From Oligoflexia bacterium (lineage in GTDB: Bacteria > Bdellovibrionota > Bacteriovoracia > Bacteriovoracales > Bacteriovoracaceae), in the NCBI GenBank assembly GCA_015231955.1, contig JADGAN010000002.1:186001-250000 (forward strand): a stretch of DNA of 64,000 bases. The letters run 5' to 3'. Position 1 is the stretch's first letter. Each line of letters begins with the position of its first letter. Shown in pieces: positions 24,768 through 34,210 of this stretch. Both the position numbers and the translations under genes were made by a program. Under the pieces are notes generated by a model that was given only the letters and a program-made list of their open reading frames with translations, did not search any database and was not told the origin of the DNA.

Positions 24768-26071
24768 CTAAACATCAAAGCAGTTGCCAGCGCTCGACAC
24801 ATCGTCGCTTCAAACTCCTCATTCGCAACTGGAACTGCCATACTATCTCCAAAAACCTCACTCCAGCAGCGCCCACTCTCCATGCATAGATAAAAATAGA
24901 TAAGCTCTCTCCATTCACGACTAAAATAAGAGTATACTGTTTTAAAGAGTTCAATTTTCATCTCTTCAGGATAAGAGAGTCGCCCTCGCGCTGCTGTCTC
25001 GACTAGCTCCATTTGCAAAATCTTACTCTTAAACCCGTCCCGAGCACCTCGAAGCCGCAGCTCCTTGATCACCGATTTAATCAAGGTCACTGTCCCTAGG
25101 GAGATGTAAGCAATTTCCGCTGAAGAAAACCTCTTTTGCAAAGTGGTCACAATCGCCGCATACTCCTCTCTCCACCCCTTGTAGTAAACGATGGGATGAA
25201 AATGAAAACCAACACGAATCCCTCGGTTGGCCGCTCTTCGCGCGGCATCTATTCGTGCCTCTAACGCTGGAGTCTCATGCTCTTCAAAGTGAACAATTGT
25301 CGGTGTATTGAGGGTCCAACTGCAAAAAATATTTTTTGGGAGGTGCCGCGGAAGCGCATCGATGTTGACCGATTTTGTTTTGAGTTCTAAAAGCACATTA
25401 GGATTTTTTTCGGCAAACTCCGCTAGCAGATCCAGAAGCCCATTTGCATTCCCCCACAAAAGTGCATCGGAGGATTGACCTGTTCCAAAGTGATAAAACT
25501 TATGCGGATCCAGCTCCATTAGTGATGGCAGCAGCTTAAGTTTTCGCCGAAGCTCTGTCTCCATTAAAATCTTTTTTTCACCACTACTATAAAAGGTTTG
25601 AATGCTACAGTAGCTGCACCCAAAAGCACAATTTTGAACCACGTCGAGCGTACGCAAATTACAACACACCGTTTTTGTCGAGGAGACGGGACACATGCCT
25701 GAGATCTTTTCACCACTATCGCAAGCAGTAAGTAGCTTCTCATAATGAACTGGTGCTCTTGGTAGTACTGGTACTATCTCCTTAAAGGCCACATACACTT
25801 TTTCGCTCTTGCGAAGCTTGTCCCAGTGCTTAAAAAAATCGTCAAAGATCGCCCTCTTCCCTCTTGTGCAATCGATCGCCTCCCAAACCTCAAAAAGATT
25901 TTCACCCCACATGGTAAGATCAACCCCCATCTCAATCAGCATGCGCATCTCCTGTTGAGTAAAACGGTATGACAAGGCCAACTTCGTCCAAAAAATTTGG
26001 AGTTCTTGCGGTAAGTGTGGGTAGAGTAAGTCATCTTCTAGCTTCATGGCAAAAGGGTATATCTGGCCCAT
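24764..26071 (-). CDS. Spore-photoproduct-lyase-like radical SAM protein
   Basis: A radical SAM enzyme of about 435 residues with CxxxCxxC as CAFGCSYC followed by SIQTFY, the arrangement seen in the spore photoproduct lyase (SPL) superfamily, with a long helical N-terminal region and a family-like C-terminal barrel (HFGTGQSSDALLWGN; GIRVGFHFHPIVYYKGW; YISLGTVTL). True SPL repairs the spore thymine dimer; relatives in non-spore-formers exist and their role is not established. No sporulation gene is seen here. The longest frame starts at a TTG at 26119; the ATG at 26071 (MGQIYPFAMKLEDD) is preceded by AAAGGA but with a short spacing, so the start is uncertain. It is divergent from smc. Confidence 0.65.
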   Translation of the reverse strand: MGQIYPFAMKLEDDLLYPHLPQELQIFWTKLALSYRFTQQEMRMLIEMGVDLTMWGENLFEVWEAIDCTRGKRAIFDDFFKHWDKLRKSEKVYVAFKEIVPVLPRAPVHYEKLLTACDSGEKISGMCPVSSTKTVCCNLRTLDVVQNCAFGCSYCSIQTFYSSGEKKILMETELRRKLKLLPSLMELDPHKFYHFGTGQSSDALLWGNANGLLDLLAEFAEKNPNVLLELKTKSVNIDALPRHLPKNIFCSWTLNTPTIVHFEEHETPALEARIDAARRAANRGIRVGFHFHPIVYYKGWREEYAAIVTTLQKRFSSAEIAYISLGTVTLIKSVIKELRLRGARDGFKSKILQMELVETAARGRLSYPEEMKIELFKTVYSYFSREWRELIYFYLCMESGRCWSEVFGDSMAVPVANEEFEATMCRALATALMFS

Positions 26072-26155
26072 AGTCCTTTGTAAATGTGTTTCACTTGTTT
26101 TATGATGTTTTGAATTCAAAAATATCGATAGCGATCAACGTCGAGAGGGTTTGTT

Positions 26156-29100
26156 GTGAAACTGAAGAAGCTCATTGTGCATGGCTTTAAATCTTTTAAA
26201 GATAAGACCACCATCAATTTTGATATGGGGATTACAGGCATTGTTGGTCCCAATGGTTGCGGAAAATCTAACATCGTAGACGCACTCTTTTGGGTGATGG
26301 GTGAGCAATCGGCAAAACACCTCCGCGGTACTTCGATGAAGGATGTAATTTTTGCCGGCTCGAGTGCACACCCACCCGCAAGCTTTGCGGAGGTCTCTTT
26401 AGTCATTGAAAACGATACCAATCGCTATATTCACATTGGTGAGAAGGTTTGTAGTCCAGCAGAAATTCAGCTCACCCGCAAACTCTATCGCAACGGCGAT
26501 AGCGAGTATCGAATCAACAACCTCCCTGCTCGTCTTAAAGATATTCAAGAGGTGTTTCTCGATACCGGGGTTGGTGCAAAATCGTACTCCATCATTGCTC
26601 AAGGGGAGATCAACCGCCTAATTCAGGCCAATCCGCAAGAGAAGCGTGTGATGATTGAAGAGGTGGCGGGAATCACCAAGTTTAAACTAAGAAAAAAAGA
26701 GTCGCTCCGAAAGATGGAGCAAACCACCAATAACCTCTCTCGCCTAAATGACTTAAAAGCAGAGGTGGGAAGGCAGCTACAAGTTTTGCAAAAGCAGTCG
26801 GAAAAGGCGAGCAAAGCACGCACCCTAAAAGAGCAGATCAAGAAAAACGAACTGCTCATCTCCTCTCATCGTGAGTATGAACTGCTCGAGCGCTACCGCA
26901 AAGATTTTGGAGAGATTGACGAAAAAAATCAACAACTAGAGCAGGCGCGTGGTGAGCGCTCTATTATCGAAACCAAAAATGAGACCAGAAAATTTGAGCG
27001 AGACGAACTCAATCTTGCTCTTGAAGAACAACAGCGCGAATACAATCAGGCCGCAAAGGAGTTGGCGCTTAGTGAAGAGCGCTTAAACTACCTCCATAAA
27101 TCACGCGAAGATAAGGCCAAATTGCTGATCGAAAAGTCACGTGAAGGTCAAGAGCTTCGTGAAGAGGAAAAAGAGCGTGAGCAAAAATTTAAAATCTTCA
27201 CTGCTGAACTTGCCAAGCTCGATGAGCGCGCACAAGGGCGCGAAGAGATGGAAAAAGAGGTTGAACACCTCTCCTACGTGGTCGAAGAGTTGAACGATAA
27301 AATCTCTGAGCGCAGCGATGAGATTAAATCGTTAAAAAGTGAAGTGGAATCGAAAAAGAGTGAGAAGCGTGAACTCGATCTTTTACAAATGAAAAATAGT
27401 TCTCGCCTAGAGGAGATCTCCTCTAAACTCACCGAGATCACCGATACCATCTTGCTACTCGAGATGCAAATCACCAAAAGAAACGAAGAAACCTCCGATC
27501 TCCAAAGTTCTAGCGATAAATCACGCCAAGAGCTAGCAGCACTTGAAGAGGTGGTTCGTAATCTCGATAACGAGATCGCCGCCTTAGTCGAACTCCAAGA
27601 TGAGGTGGAAGAGAGTTACCTTGCTAAATCCAAAGAGCATATTCAGAGTGAGTCCAAACTACAATCCTTAAAAGAGTTACAGCAACTCTCCTTGGCCAAC
27701 AGTGATAATGAAGAGAAGACCAAAAAGCTTCATCAAGTTGCGGCACAGATTTTTGGTGGCAGTGAGAACTACTCTTTGCTGGGAAATCTCATTCGCTGTG
27801 AAGACAAGTATGCGGGAGGCGTTCAGCTAGCACTCGAAAATCTCCTCGACCTCTTTATTCTACATCAAGATGCTCCACCACCCCTCGATTTTAACGACAT
27901 CGATGTTAATATGAAGATCTTGCAGCTCGCAGGAACAAGATCGCCTCACAATCTTGCAGATAAAATTTCCTCCGGGCCAGAGAGCGAGATTTACCCTTTT
28001 AGTAAGATGGTCTCCCTTCAAAATAGTGAAGGCAACAGCAACAACCTTGATCTTGATGCTATCAATTCCCTTCTCGACCGCTGCTATCTGGTATCTGAAG
28101 TGACTCCCGCGATCCTTGCTAACGTAAAATCACTTCTGGAAATAGAAAAGGAGACCATTATCCTCGCCTCCTTCGATGGCCGCACCATCGTAAGTACCCT
28201 CTGGGGCAAGATGGTTTGCCACATTCATGGGGAGAGTGCCTCCACTCTTCAAGAAGAGGATGGAGCACTTCAAGGGGTTATTGCTCGAAACAATCAAATT
28301 GCCAAGTATGAAGAGCGCTACCAACAACTCTCCCTCGAACTCCCAAAACTTCAAGAGGAGAATAGCATCCTCAAAAATAGCATTAAAGAGAAGCAGGCCT
28401 TGCGAACCAGTAAGGCGCACGAACTTGCCGAGTTAAAAACTAAATTCACCTTAAGCAAATCGAAAATTGAGAATAACTCTACTATTCAAAAGGGTGAAAT
28501 CGACAAAGTTGAATACTTGAAGAAAAAGAAAGGGGAGCTATCCCAACAAAAGATCACTATCCTTGAACAAGATGAGGAGACTACTCAAAAGCTTCAAGAT
28601 CTTGAGGGAGTTATCGATGAGAGTGAAAGTAGCTTAAGCGAACGCGGTGAGGAGCTCGACTTCATCGAAGAGGATTACAACACAAAAAAAGAGGAGCTGC
28701 TCTCACTTCGTGCCGACCTGCAATCCTTGGAAGGACATAGGGCCAGCTTACGCATGCAGCTGCAAGATATCCAATCACAACTTGCTAAGATCAAAATGCG
28801 CCTCGAAAGCAATGAAACCTCCAATAGAGATTACGAGCGCGAAATTACTGACACCCTCCTGATCATCGACAAAATCAAAGAGGCAAACCTCGCGATGGCC
28901 AAAGATCTAAGTGCCAAAGAGGCCACCTTGATGGCAGTCAAAGATCGCTTTATGAACTTCATGAATGAGATGGAGGAGGAGGAGCGAAAGATCAAAATGC
29001 TCGAGCGCAAAATCAATAAACTTGAAAAAGAGACTCTCCTGGTTAATGCACAACTCGAGCAGATGCGTAGCGAAGAGGAACAGCTGGCCCGCAACATCTT

Positions 29101-29926
29101 TGAAAAATATCGTGTAAACCTTCGCAAAGTAGTTGGTGATGCTTTGGCACTGGGAGGCGAAGATTTTTCATCCCTCATTGACATCTCGTCCACCTTCCAC
29201 CGCCAAGACCCAGAAACGCTTGCCCTGGAGGCCATTCCCGAAGAGAGTTACCACTTCATCAAGAAGGGGAACCAAGAGATCAACAATGCTCGCGATCAAC
29301 AGCGTAAACTACAAAGCGAATTTCAAGAACTAGGTGAGGTCAACTGGACTGCGATTGAAGAGTGCGATCGCCAACAAAAGCGCCACGACTTCTTAATTGA
29401 ACAAGAGACTGAACTGAGCAAGTCGTTAAGCGATTTGCAAAACGCTATCATCTACATTGATGAGAAATCAAAACTTAAATTTAAGGAGGCCTTCGGAGAG
29501 ATCAATGAGCGCTTTCAAAAGGTCTTCCCCATCCTCTTTGGTGGGGGCAGCGCCTCTCTCGAACTCATTACCAATTCACTCGACGAGAGTGAAACCGGGG
29601 TGGAGATTGTTGCATGGCCACCAGGCAAAAAGATGCAAAACATTAATCTCCTCTCTGGAGGTGAAAAGGCCATGACCGCCCTCGGGCTTATCTTCTCCAC
29701 CTTCCTAGTACGCCCTTCACCCTTTTGCCTCCTCGATGAGGTGGACGCTCCGCTCGATGATGCCAACGTGGTTCGCTTTAATGATCTTCTGCGTGAGATG
29801 AGTTCCGAATCACAATTTATTTTGATCACCCACAATAAAAAAACCATGGAACTCAACGACCTTCTCTACGGGGTGACCATGCAAGAGCCCGGCGTCTCCA
29901 AAGCAGTCTCTATTCGCCTTCAATAG
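26156..29926 (+). CDS. smc: Chromosome partition protein SMC
   Basis: A 1256-residue SMC ATPase that organises and segregates the chromosome as a ring-shaped dimer. Walker A is GPNGCGKSN (residues 31-39); long coiled coils run from about 170 to 500 and 690 to 1040, flanking the hinge (about 505-680, FGGSENYSLLGNLIRCEDKYAGGVQLALENLLDLF). The C-terminal head has LLSGGEKAMTALGLIFS and Walker B CLLDEVDAPLDD. The GTG start at 26156 follows AGAGGG with 7-base spacing and matches the family N-terminus KLKKLIVHGFKSFKDKT. Length is slightly above the usual 1180, mainly coiled coil. No scpA or scpB lies in the window. Confidence 0.97.
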   Translation: MKLKKLIVHGFKSFKDKTTINFDMGITGIVGPNGCGKSNIVDALFWVMGEQSAKHLRGTSMKDVIFAGSSAHPPASFAEVSLVIENDTNRYIHIGEKVCSPAEIQLTRKLYRNGDSEYRINNLPARLKDIQEVFLDTGVGAKSYSIIAQGEINRLIQANPQEKRVMIEEVAGITKFKLRKKESLRKMEQTTNNLSRLNDLKAEVGRQLQVLQKQSEKASKARTLKEQIKKNELLISSHREYELLERYRKDFGEIDEKNQQLEQARGERSIIETKNETRKFERDELNLALEEQQREYNQAAKELALSEERLNYLHKSREDKAKLLIEKSREGQELREEEKEREQKFKIFTAELAKLDERAQGREEMEKEVEHLSYVVEELNDKISERSDEIKSLKSEVESKKSEKRELDLLQMKNSSRLEEISSKLTEITDTILLLEMQITKRNEETSDLQSSSDKSRQELAALEEVVRNLDNEIAALVELQDEVEESYLAKSKEHIQSESKLQSLKELQQLSLANSDNEEKTKKLHQVAAQIFGGSENYSLLGNLIRCEDKYAGGVQLALENLLDLFILHQDAPPPLDFNDIDVNMKILQLAGTRSPHNLADKISSGPESEIYPFSKMVSLQNSEGNSNNLDLDAINSLLDRCYLVSEVTPAILANVKSLLEIEKETIILASFDGRTIVSTLWGKMVCHIHGESASTLQEEDGALQGVIARNNQIAKYEERYQQLSLELPKLQEENSILKNSIKEKQALRTSKAHELAELKTKFTLSKSKIENNSTIQKGEIDKVEYLKKKKGELSQQKITILEQDEETTQKLQDLEGVIDESESSLSERGEELDFIEEDYNTKKEELLSLRADLQSLEGHRASLRMQLQDIQSQLAKIKMRLESNETSNRDYEREITDTLLIIDKIKEANLAMAKDLSAKEATLMAVKDRFMNFMNEMEEEERKIKMLERKINKLEKETLLVNAQLEQMRSEEEQLARNIFEKYRVNLRKVVGDALALGGEDFSSLIDISSTFHRQDPETLALEAIPEESYHFIKKGNQEINNARDQQRKLQSEFQELGEVNWTAIEECDRQQKRHDFLIEQETELSKSLSDLQNAIIYIDEKSKLKFKEAFGEINERFQKVFPILFGGGSASLELITNSLDESETGVEIVAWPPGKKMQNINLLSGGEKAMTALGLIFSTFLVRPSPFCLLDEVDAPLDDANVVRFNDLLREMSSESQFILITHNKKTMELNDLLYGVTMQEPGVSKAVSIRLQ

Positions 29927-30034
29927 AGAGACCTCATCAATTTTATTTTTACCCTTTGCAACCACCTCTCTCTAAATGTATAAAACAACTTAACCCTGTA
30001 TACTTTATCTAAAAAATTTTTAGGAAATATTAAA

Positions 30035-30781
30035 ATGAACGTCCTTATAAAGCTCTCTTGGGGCAAAAAAATAAAGCAAAATTTTTGGTTTTTAGTAACG
30101 AATCGTCCGATCCTAGTTACAGTCGTCCTCTTGATGATTTTTGCGATCAAAACGCTTGCTAGTGCGGCCACTCCGCCATCACCATCGTCATCAACCGCTT
30201 CCCCTTTTTTACCAAACACCTTTGAGGCCGGCTTTGAACAAACCTTCAAGAGTGTCATCAACAATAAAACCCGCAGCGGAAAAGGTACAATCGCTTACCT
30301 CTACCCAGGGCACATTCGCTTCGAAGTAACAGAACCCACCTCTGAAAAATCGCTCTTTATCTCCAATAGCAATCAAAGCTGGTACTATACCCCACCCTTT
30401 GATGAGGCGGAAAAAGGCGAAGTGATCATTCAAAAGAGCAATCGCCTCTTTGTGGTTAAGTTTTTTGATAGCATTCGCAGTGGCCTTAAAAATAACTCCA
30501 TGTACACAGTAAAAAAGGATGAGAGTCAGCAAACACCAATCTACACACTCACCTTTAGCAAAAAATCGGCAAAAGAGATCGGCGTTGTCGAGGCAGAAAT
30601 CACTTTTGCCCCTAACTCAACCACTAGCGAATTTTCTAAAATAAAAAGTATTAACATTAAATATAATGATAAGAAGAACGTTCTGCTTACTCTAAACGAT
30701 TTACATAGAGACGTTCCCTTGACCCAAGAAAACTTCATCTTCTCCATCCCGGCCAATACTAAAGTGACTGAGCAAAACTAA
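30035..30781 (+). CDS. lolA: Outer membrane lipoprotein carrier protein LolA
   Basis: A 248-residue periplasmic chaperone that carries lipoproteins from the inner-membrane Lol transporter to the outer membrane. A long n-region (about 28 residues) precedes the signal hydrophobic stretch (ILVTVVLLMIFAIKTLASAA), so the cleavage lies near residue 45, followed by a Ser/Pro linker. The LolA fold is visible as FEAGFEQTFKSVINNKTRSGKGTIAYLYPGHIRFEVTEP, then SNSNQSWYYTPPFDEAEKGEVIIQ, and ends with TLNDLHRDVPLTQENFIFSIPANTKV. The ATG at 30035 follows TAGGAAATATTAAA. The unusually long leader is the only oddity; a shorter start within it has no good candidate methionine. Confidence 0.85.
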   Translation: MNVLIKLSWGKKIKQNFWFLVTNRPILVTVVLLMIFAIKTLASAATPPSPSSSTASPFLPNTFEAGFEQTFKSVINNKTRSGKGTIAYLYPGHIRFEVTEPTSEKSLFISNSNQSWYYTPPFDEAEKGEVIIQKSNRLFVVKFFDSIRSGLKNNSMYTVKKDESQQTPIYTLTFSKKSAKEIGVVEAEITFAPNSTTSEFSKIKSINIKYNDKKNVLLTLNDLHRDVPLTQENFIFSIPANTKVTEQN

Positions 30782-30797
30782 AACAAAGCCCAAAAGG

Positions 30798-30811
30798 TTA
30801 ACTTAGGTCAA
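30798..30811. promoter_or_regulatory. Candidate HcpR/FNR-type operator upstream of the ferredoxin-hcp operon
   Basis: TTAACTTAGGTCAA is an imperfect palindrome, TTAAC-N4-GTCAA, close to the TTGAC-N4-GTCAA pattern known for HcpR and related Crp/Fnr regulators. Its centre lies about 37 to 42 bases upstream of the start predicted from the -10 boxes at 30830-30840, the spacing expected for class II activation. A Crp/Fnr gene lies in the same locus. Confidence 0.5.
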
Positions 30812-30829
30812 GACTTTCTCTGCACATCC

Positions 30830-30840
30830 TATAGTATAGT
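30830..30840 (+). promoter_or_regulatory. Candidate -10 element(s) of the ferredoxin-hcp promoter
   Basis: Two overlapping TATAGT hexamers (30830-30835 and 30835-30840) precede the coding start by about 40 bases. No good -35 box is seen, as expected for an activator-dependent promoter with the operator at 30798-30811. Confidence 0.45.
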
Positions 30841-30878
30841 TCTTTTAAGGACGAAAAAAAAATCAAGGGGCGTGTACG

Positions 30879-31652
30879 ATGATAAAGATTACAAGAAAAA
30901 TTATTACTATCGATGAAGATCTCTGCAATGGCTGTGGCCACTGTACTACGGGCTGTTCAGAGGGCGCACTACAAATCGTCAATGGCAAGGCCAAACTGCT
31001 TCGCGAAGACTTTTGCGACGGTTTTGGCGACTGTATTGGAGCTTGTCCTACCGGTGCCTTAAAAATTGAAGAGCGTGAATCGAATCCCTTTGATGAAATA
31101 GCAACAAAAGCACACCTCTTGCAAACTGGTGGTGCAGAAGCGGTTGCCCGCATGGAGGAGGCACAAAAGCAGCATAGCGGTGGCGGCTGTCCTGGAAGTC
31201 GGGCCATGCAGTTTAATCGGGCCAGCACCTCCACCAATACAAGTGCCTCAGCAGCAGCACCAGCACAATCAGAGCTCAACCAGTGGCCCATTCAGCTGCA
31301 TCTCGTGCATCCGTCGGCCCCTTTCTTTAAAAATCGCGAGCTAGTGGTGATGAGCACTTGTGCCCCGCTGGCATCAGCAGATGTTCACTCACGCTTTCTT
31401 AAAGGTCGAAGCGTAGTGGTTGCCTGCCCTAAGCTTGATAAAAGCGAACCCTATGTTGAAAAGCTTGCAAGCATCATGAGCGAACCCACAATTCCTAAAG
31501 TGATCATCGTACGTATGGAGGTTCCTTGCTGTGGTGGTCTCTCTACGATCGCAAGTGAAGCACGCAAACTGTGTCCACGCAAAGATATCATTATTGAAGA
31601 ACAGATTGTTGCGATTGAGAGTGGCTCAATCAGATCGATTAAACTTTTATAA
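30879..31652 (+). CDS. 4Fe-4S ferredoxin (FrdX-like) of the hcp operon
   Basis: A 257-residue cytoplasmic electron carrier. The N-terminal ferredoxin part has a complete CxxCxxCxxxC ([11 protein letters not shown], near residue 17) and a second motif [12 protein letters not shown] in which the second cysteine is Phe; this C-DGxGD-C form is typical of the ferredoxins that accompany Hcp. After [11 protein letters not shown] comes a linker with a CPG motif and an Ala/Ser/Thr-rich stretch, then a C-terminal domain with more cysteines ([22 protein letters not shown]). The likely role is to pass electrons to the hybrid cluster protein during nitrosative stress. The ATG follows AAGGGG. It is 34 bases upstream of hcp on the same strand. 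Confidence 0.8.
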   Translation: MIKITRKIITIDEDLCNGCGHCTTGCSEGALQIVNGKAKLLREDFCDGFGDCIGACPTGALKIEERESNPFDEIATKAHLLQTGGAEAVARMEEAQKQHSGGGCPGSRAMQFNRASTSTNTSASAAAPAQSELNQWPIQLHLVHPSAPFFKNRELVVMSTCAPLASADVHSRFLKGRSVVVACPKLDKSEPYVEKLASIMSEPTIPKVIIVRMEVPCCGGLSTIASEARKLCPRKDIIIEEQIVAIESGSIRSIKLL

Positions 31653-31686
31653 TATTTTATTTTTTATTTTTTTAAAGGAGTATCCA

Positions 31687-33333
31687 ATGAGTATGTTTTG
31701 TTATCAATGTCAAGAAGCTATGAAAGGCGAAGCTTGTAATGCAAAAAAAGGGATGTGCGGAAAAACCGACAACGTTGCTAATCTTCAAGACCTGCTTCTC
31801 TTCGTTGTTAGGGGTATCTCCCTCTACGCTGAGAAAGGCCTAAATGAGCGTAGCGATCTTCATCCCGAAGTTGGCCCCTTTGTCACTGAGGCGCTCTTTG
31901 CAACGATCACCAATGCCAATTTTGATCAAGCACGTTTTGTCTCTCTTATTCGTTCTGCACTTAAACTCCGTAATCTTTTAAAAGAGCATTATGGCCCATC
32001 TATTCCTGGCAACGACCATGAATCACTCCGCTGGTATGCAGACAATGAGAATGACTTTCTCACCAAAGCACAAAGTGTTGGTGTGCTTACGACAGAGAAT
32101 ATTGATATTCGTTCCCTACGCGAGCTGCTCGTCTACGGAATCAAAGGAATTGCAGCATACACACACCATGCTATGGTTTTAAATTATACCGACAATGAAA
32201 TTTTTAAATTCATGATCAAAGGCATGGCCGCCACTACAAAAGATTTAAGTGCAGATGAACTTGTCGGGCTTGTCATGGAAGCTGGGAAGACCGCAGTTAC
32301 CACCATGGCCTTACTCGATAAAGCAAATACCACCACCTATGGCAATCCAGAGATCACCAAGGTCAATATTGGTGTAAAAAATCGTCCAGGGATCTTGGTC
32401 TCCGGTCACGACCTCAAAGACTTCGAGGAGCTCTTGGAGCAAAGTAAAGATGCCGGCATCGATATCTACACTCATAGTGAAATGTTACCAGCACACTACT
32501 ATCCTAAATTTAAAAAATATTCCCACTTTGTGGGCAACTATGGAAACGCTTGGTGGAAACAAGACGAGGAGTTTGCCTCCTTTAATGGTCCCATCTTAAT
32601 GACCACCAACTGTATCGTTCCTGTCAAAGATAGCTACAAAGACCGCATCTTCACTACAGGCGTTGTTGGATATACCGGTATTAAGCACATCAGTAATCGC
32701 AACTCTCAAGGCCAAAAAGATTTCTCTGCGATCATCGAAATGGCCAAACATTGTCCAGCACCAAAAGAGATTGAAACGGGCGAGATTATTGGTGGTTTTG
32801 CTCACAACCAAGTGCTTGCACTCGCCGACAAGGTGGTCGCTGCAATCAAGGGTGGGGCGGTGAAAAAATTTGTGGTGATGGCCGGATGTGATGCTCGCCA
32901 AAATAGTCGTAACTACTTCACTGATGTGGCCAAGGGACTTACCAATGACACCATCATCTTGACTGCTGGTTGTGCAAAATATCGCTACAACAAATTAAAC
33001 CTTGGTGATATTGGTGGTATTCCTCGAGTGCTCGATGCTGGTCAATGTAACGACTCCTACTCTCTTGCTGTAGTGGCATTAAAATTAAAAGAGGTTTTTG
33101 GTCTTGCTGATATCAATGAACTTCCGATTGAGTACGATATTGCCTGGTACGAGCAAAAAGCTGTTGCCGTGCTGCTAGCACTGCTCTTCCTTGGTGTAAA
33201 AAATATTCGCCTTGGACCAACATTGCCGGCCTTCCTATCACCCAATGTAGCAAAAGTGCTAGTCGAGAAATTTAATATTCGCCCTATTAAAAGTGCTGAA
33301 GAAGATTTACAAGAGATTTGTGGCGTTCGCTAA
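31687..33333 (+). CDS. hcp: Hybrid cluster protein (hydroxylamine reductase/NO reductase-like)
   Basis: A 548-residue Fe-S/O cluster enzyme that detoxifies NO or hydroxylamine and, in enteric bacteria, also S-nitrosylates proteins. The N-terminal cysteine motif is [23 protein letters not shown], the class with Cx2C...Cx5-8C clusters. Hybrid-cluster ligands appear as [56 protein letters not shown] and [10 protein letters not shown]. The reading frame is open upstream, but the ATG at 31687 follows AAAGGAG and fits the family. It forms an operon with the ferredoxin and runs convergently towards the Crp/Fnr gene at 33357. Confidence 0.95.
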   Translation: MSMFCYQCQEAMKGEACNAKKGMCGKTDNVANLQDLLLFVVRGISLYAEKGLNERSDLHPEVGPFVTEALFATITNANFDQARFVSLIRSALKLRNLLKEHYGPSIPGNDHESLRWYADNENDFLTKAQSVGVLTTENIDIRSLRELLVYGIKGIAAYTHHAMVLNYTDNEIFKFMIKGMAATTKDLSADELVGLVMEAGKTAVTTMALLDKANTTTYGNPEITKVNIGVKNRPGILVSGHDLKDFEELLEQSKDAGIDIYTHSEMLPAHYYPKFKKYSHFVGNYGNAWWKQDEEFASFNGPILMTTNCIVPVKDSYKDRIFTTGVVGYTGIKHISNRNSQGQKDFSAIIEMAKHCPAPKEIETGEIIGGFAHNQVLALADKVVAAIKGGAVKKFVVMAGCDARQNSRNYFTDVAKGLTNDTIILTAGCAKYRYNKLNLGDIGGIPRVLDAGQCNDSYSLAVVALKLKEVFGLADINELPIEYDIAWYEQKAVAVLLALLFLGVKNIRLGPTLPAFLSPNVAKVLVEKFNIRPIKSAEEDLQEICGVR

Positions 33334-33356
33334 ACGCTAATGAATTTTACCTCCCA

Positions 33357-34070
33357 TCAGAATAGGTCCTTGACACTCTCGAACGAAAGTTCGAAGAGTG
33401 TCGAGTCCTGTTCATGAGAAACCTCTCTTAAGACACCCTCCTCATTGAGTTGCCGAAGTGTGCGTGAAAGCGTCTCTGGTACCGTACCTAAAATCAGCGC
33501 TAACTCTTTTTTACTCATCTTTAAGTGAATGGTGCATTTGCGATCTTTTCCAATACCCTCATCGTTTGAGATACAATTCTTCACCATATATTTTATGAGC
33601 CGCTCCCGCACTCCATCCAAAGTAAGATACTCAATCATATTTACAAATCCACGAAGCCTACGCGAATAAGCGGCCAACATTTTAATCGCCACTTCAGGAC
33701 GCCGAAGCAGCACCCCCACAAACTCCTCCCGTAGCACTTGCAAGACCATACTCTCTTTTAAGGCCACACAACTTGCAGGATAAAATTCACTATCAAAGAT
33801 CGCCGCCTCTGCAATCACATCACGATCCCCATGGTAGTGCAGCGGACGTTCGCCCCCACTTTTGGATAGTTTAGTAACTGCAAGTTTTCCATAAACCACA
33901 ATATAAAAGGCATCCGCCTTCTGCCCCTCATTAAATAAAATTTGGTTACGTTTCAATTTCTTGCTTTTGACACCTTTTACAATCAAGTCCACATCTTCAC
34001 TGCCTAAATTTTCAAAGAGAAATATTGAAGATAAAAATTTCTGTACATCTAATTTTGATTTTTGCTCCAT
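33357..34070 (-). CDS. Crp/Fnr-family transcription regulator (HcpR-like)
   Basis: A 237-residue regulator: N-terminal cyclic-nucleotide-type sensor domain (residues about 15-130; NQILFNEGQKADAFYIVVYGKLAVTKLSKSGG), a long dimer helix, and a C-terminal winged helix-turn-helix (residues about 183-215) with MSKKELALILGTVPETLSRTLRQLNEEGVL. The recognition helix ETLSRTLRQL holds the E-xx-SR pattern of FNR-like regulators. It lacks the N-terminal cysteine cluster of FNR, so an iron-sulfur sensor is unlikely; HcpR relatives are reported to sense NO through haem. It is convergent with hcp (23 bases between stops), and a matching site precedes the ferredoxin gene. Assignment as the hcp regulator is inferred. 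Confidence 0.8.
   Translation of the reverse strand: MEQKSKLDVQKFLSSIFLFENLGSEDVDLIVKGVKSKKLKRNQILFNEGQKADAFYIVVYGKLAVTKLSKSGGERPLHYHGDRDVIAEAAIFDSEFYPASCVALKESMVLQVLREEFVGVLLRRPEVAIKMLAAYSRRLRGFVNMIEYLTLDGVRERLIKYMVKNCISNDEGIGKDRKCTIHLKMSKKELALILGTVPETLSRTLRQLNEEGVLREVSHEQDSTLFELSFESVKDLF
33372..33402. terminator. Strong hairpin with GAAA tetraloop between hcp and the Crp/Fnr gene
   Basis: GACACTCT-CGAAC, a GAAA loop, then GTTCG-(A)-AGAGTGTC form a 13-bp stem with one bulged A. It lies inside the last codons of the Crp/Fnr gene but 38 bases beyond the hcp stop, so for hcp it is in the right place to end or protect the transcript. No U-tract follows. Confidence 0.55.
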
Positions 34071-34210
34071 CCTGCCCAGGCCTTTTCCTTATCGCTACAC
34101 ACTGTTATTGTAAATTATAAATTAAAGCATTGCTCTTTTTCTTACGAACAGCCTCTTAGCAATTAGCACGAACTACAGGTCGACACAAGACAAGAGATGA
34201 AGAGGCCTCT

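Noticed and set aside
28831-29235. Ser/Arg-rich 134-residue frame on the minus strand inside smc
   Set aside because: Composition (Ser/Arg-rich) is that of an antisense shadow of coiled-coil coding sequence; smc is intact.
30863-31291. 142-residue frame on the minus strand over the ferredoxin gene
   Set aside because: It mirrors the ferredoxin's codons, has no ribosome binding site, and the plus-strand frame has clear 4Fe-4S motifs.
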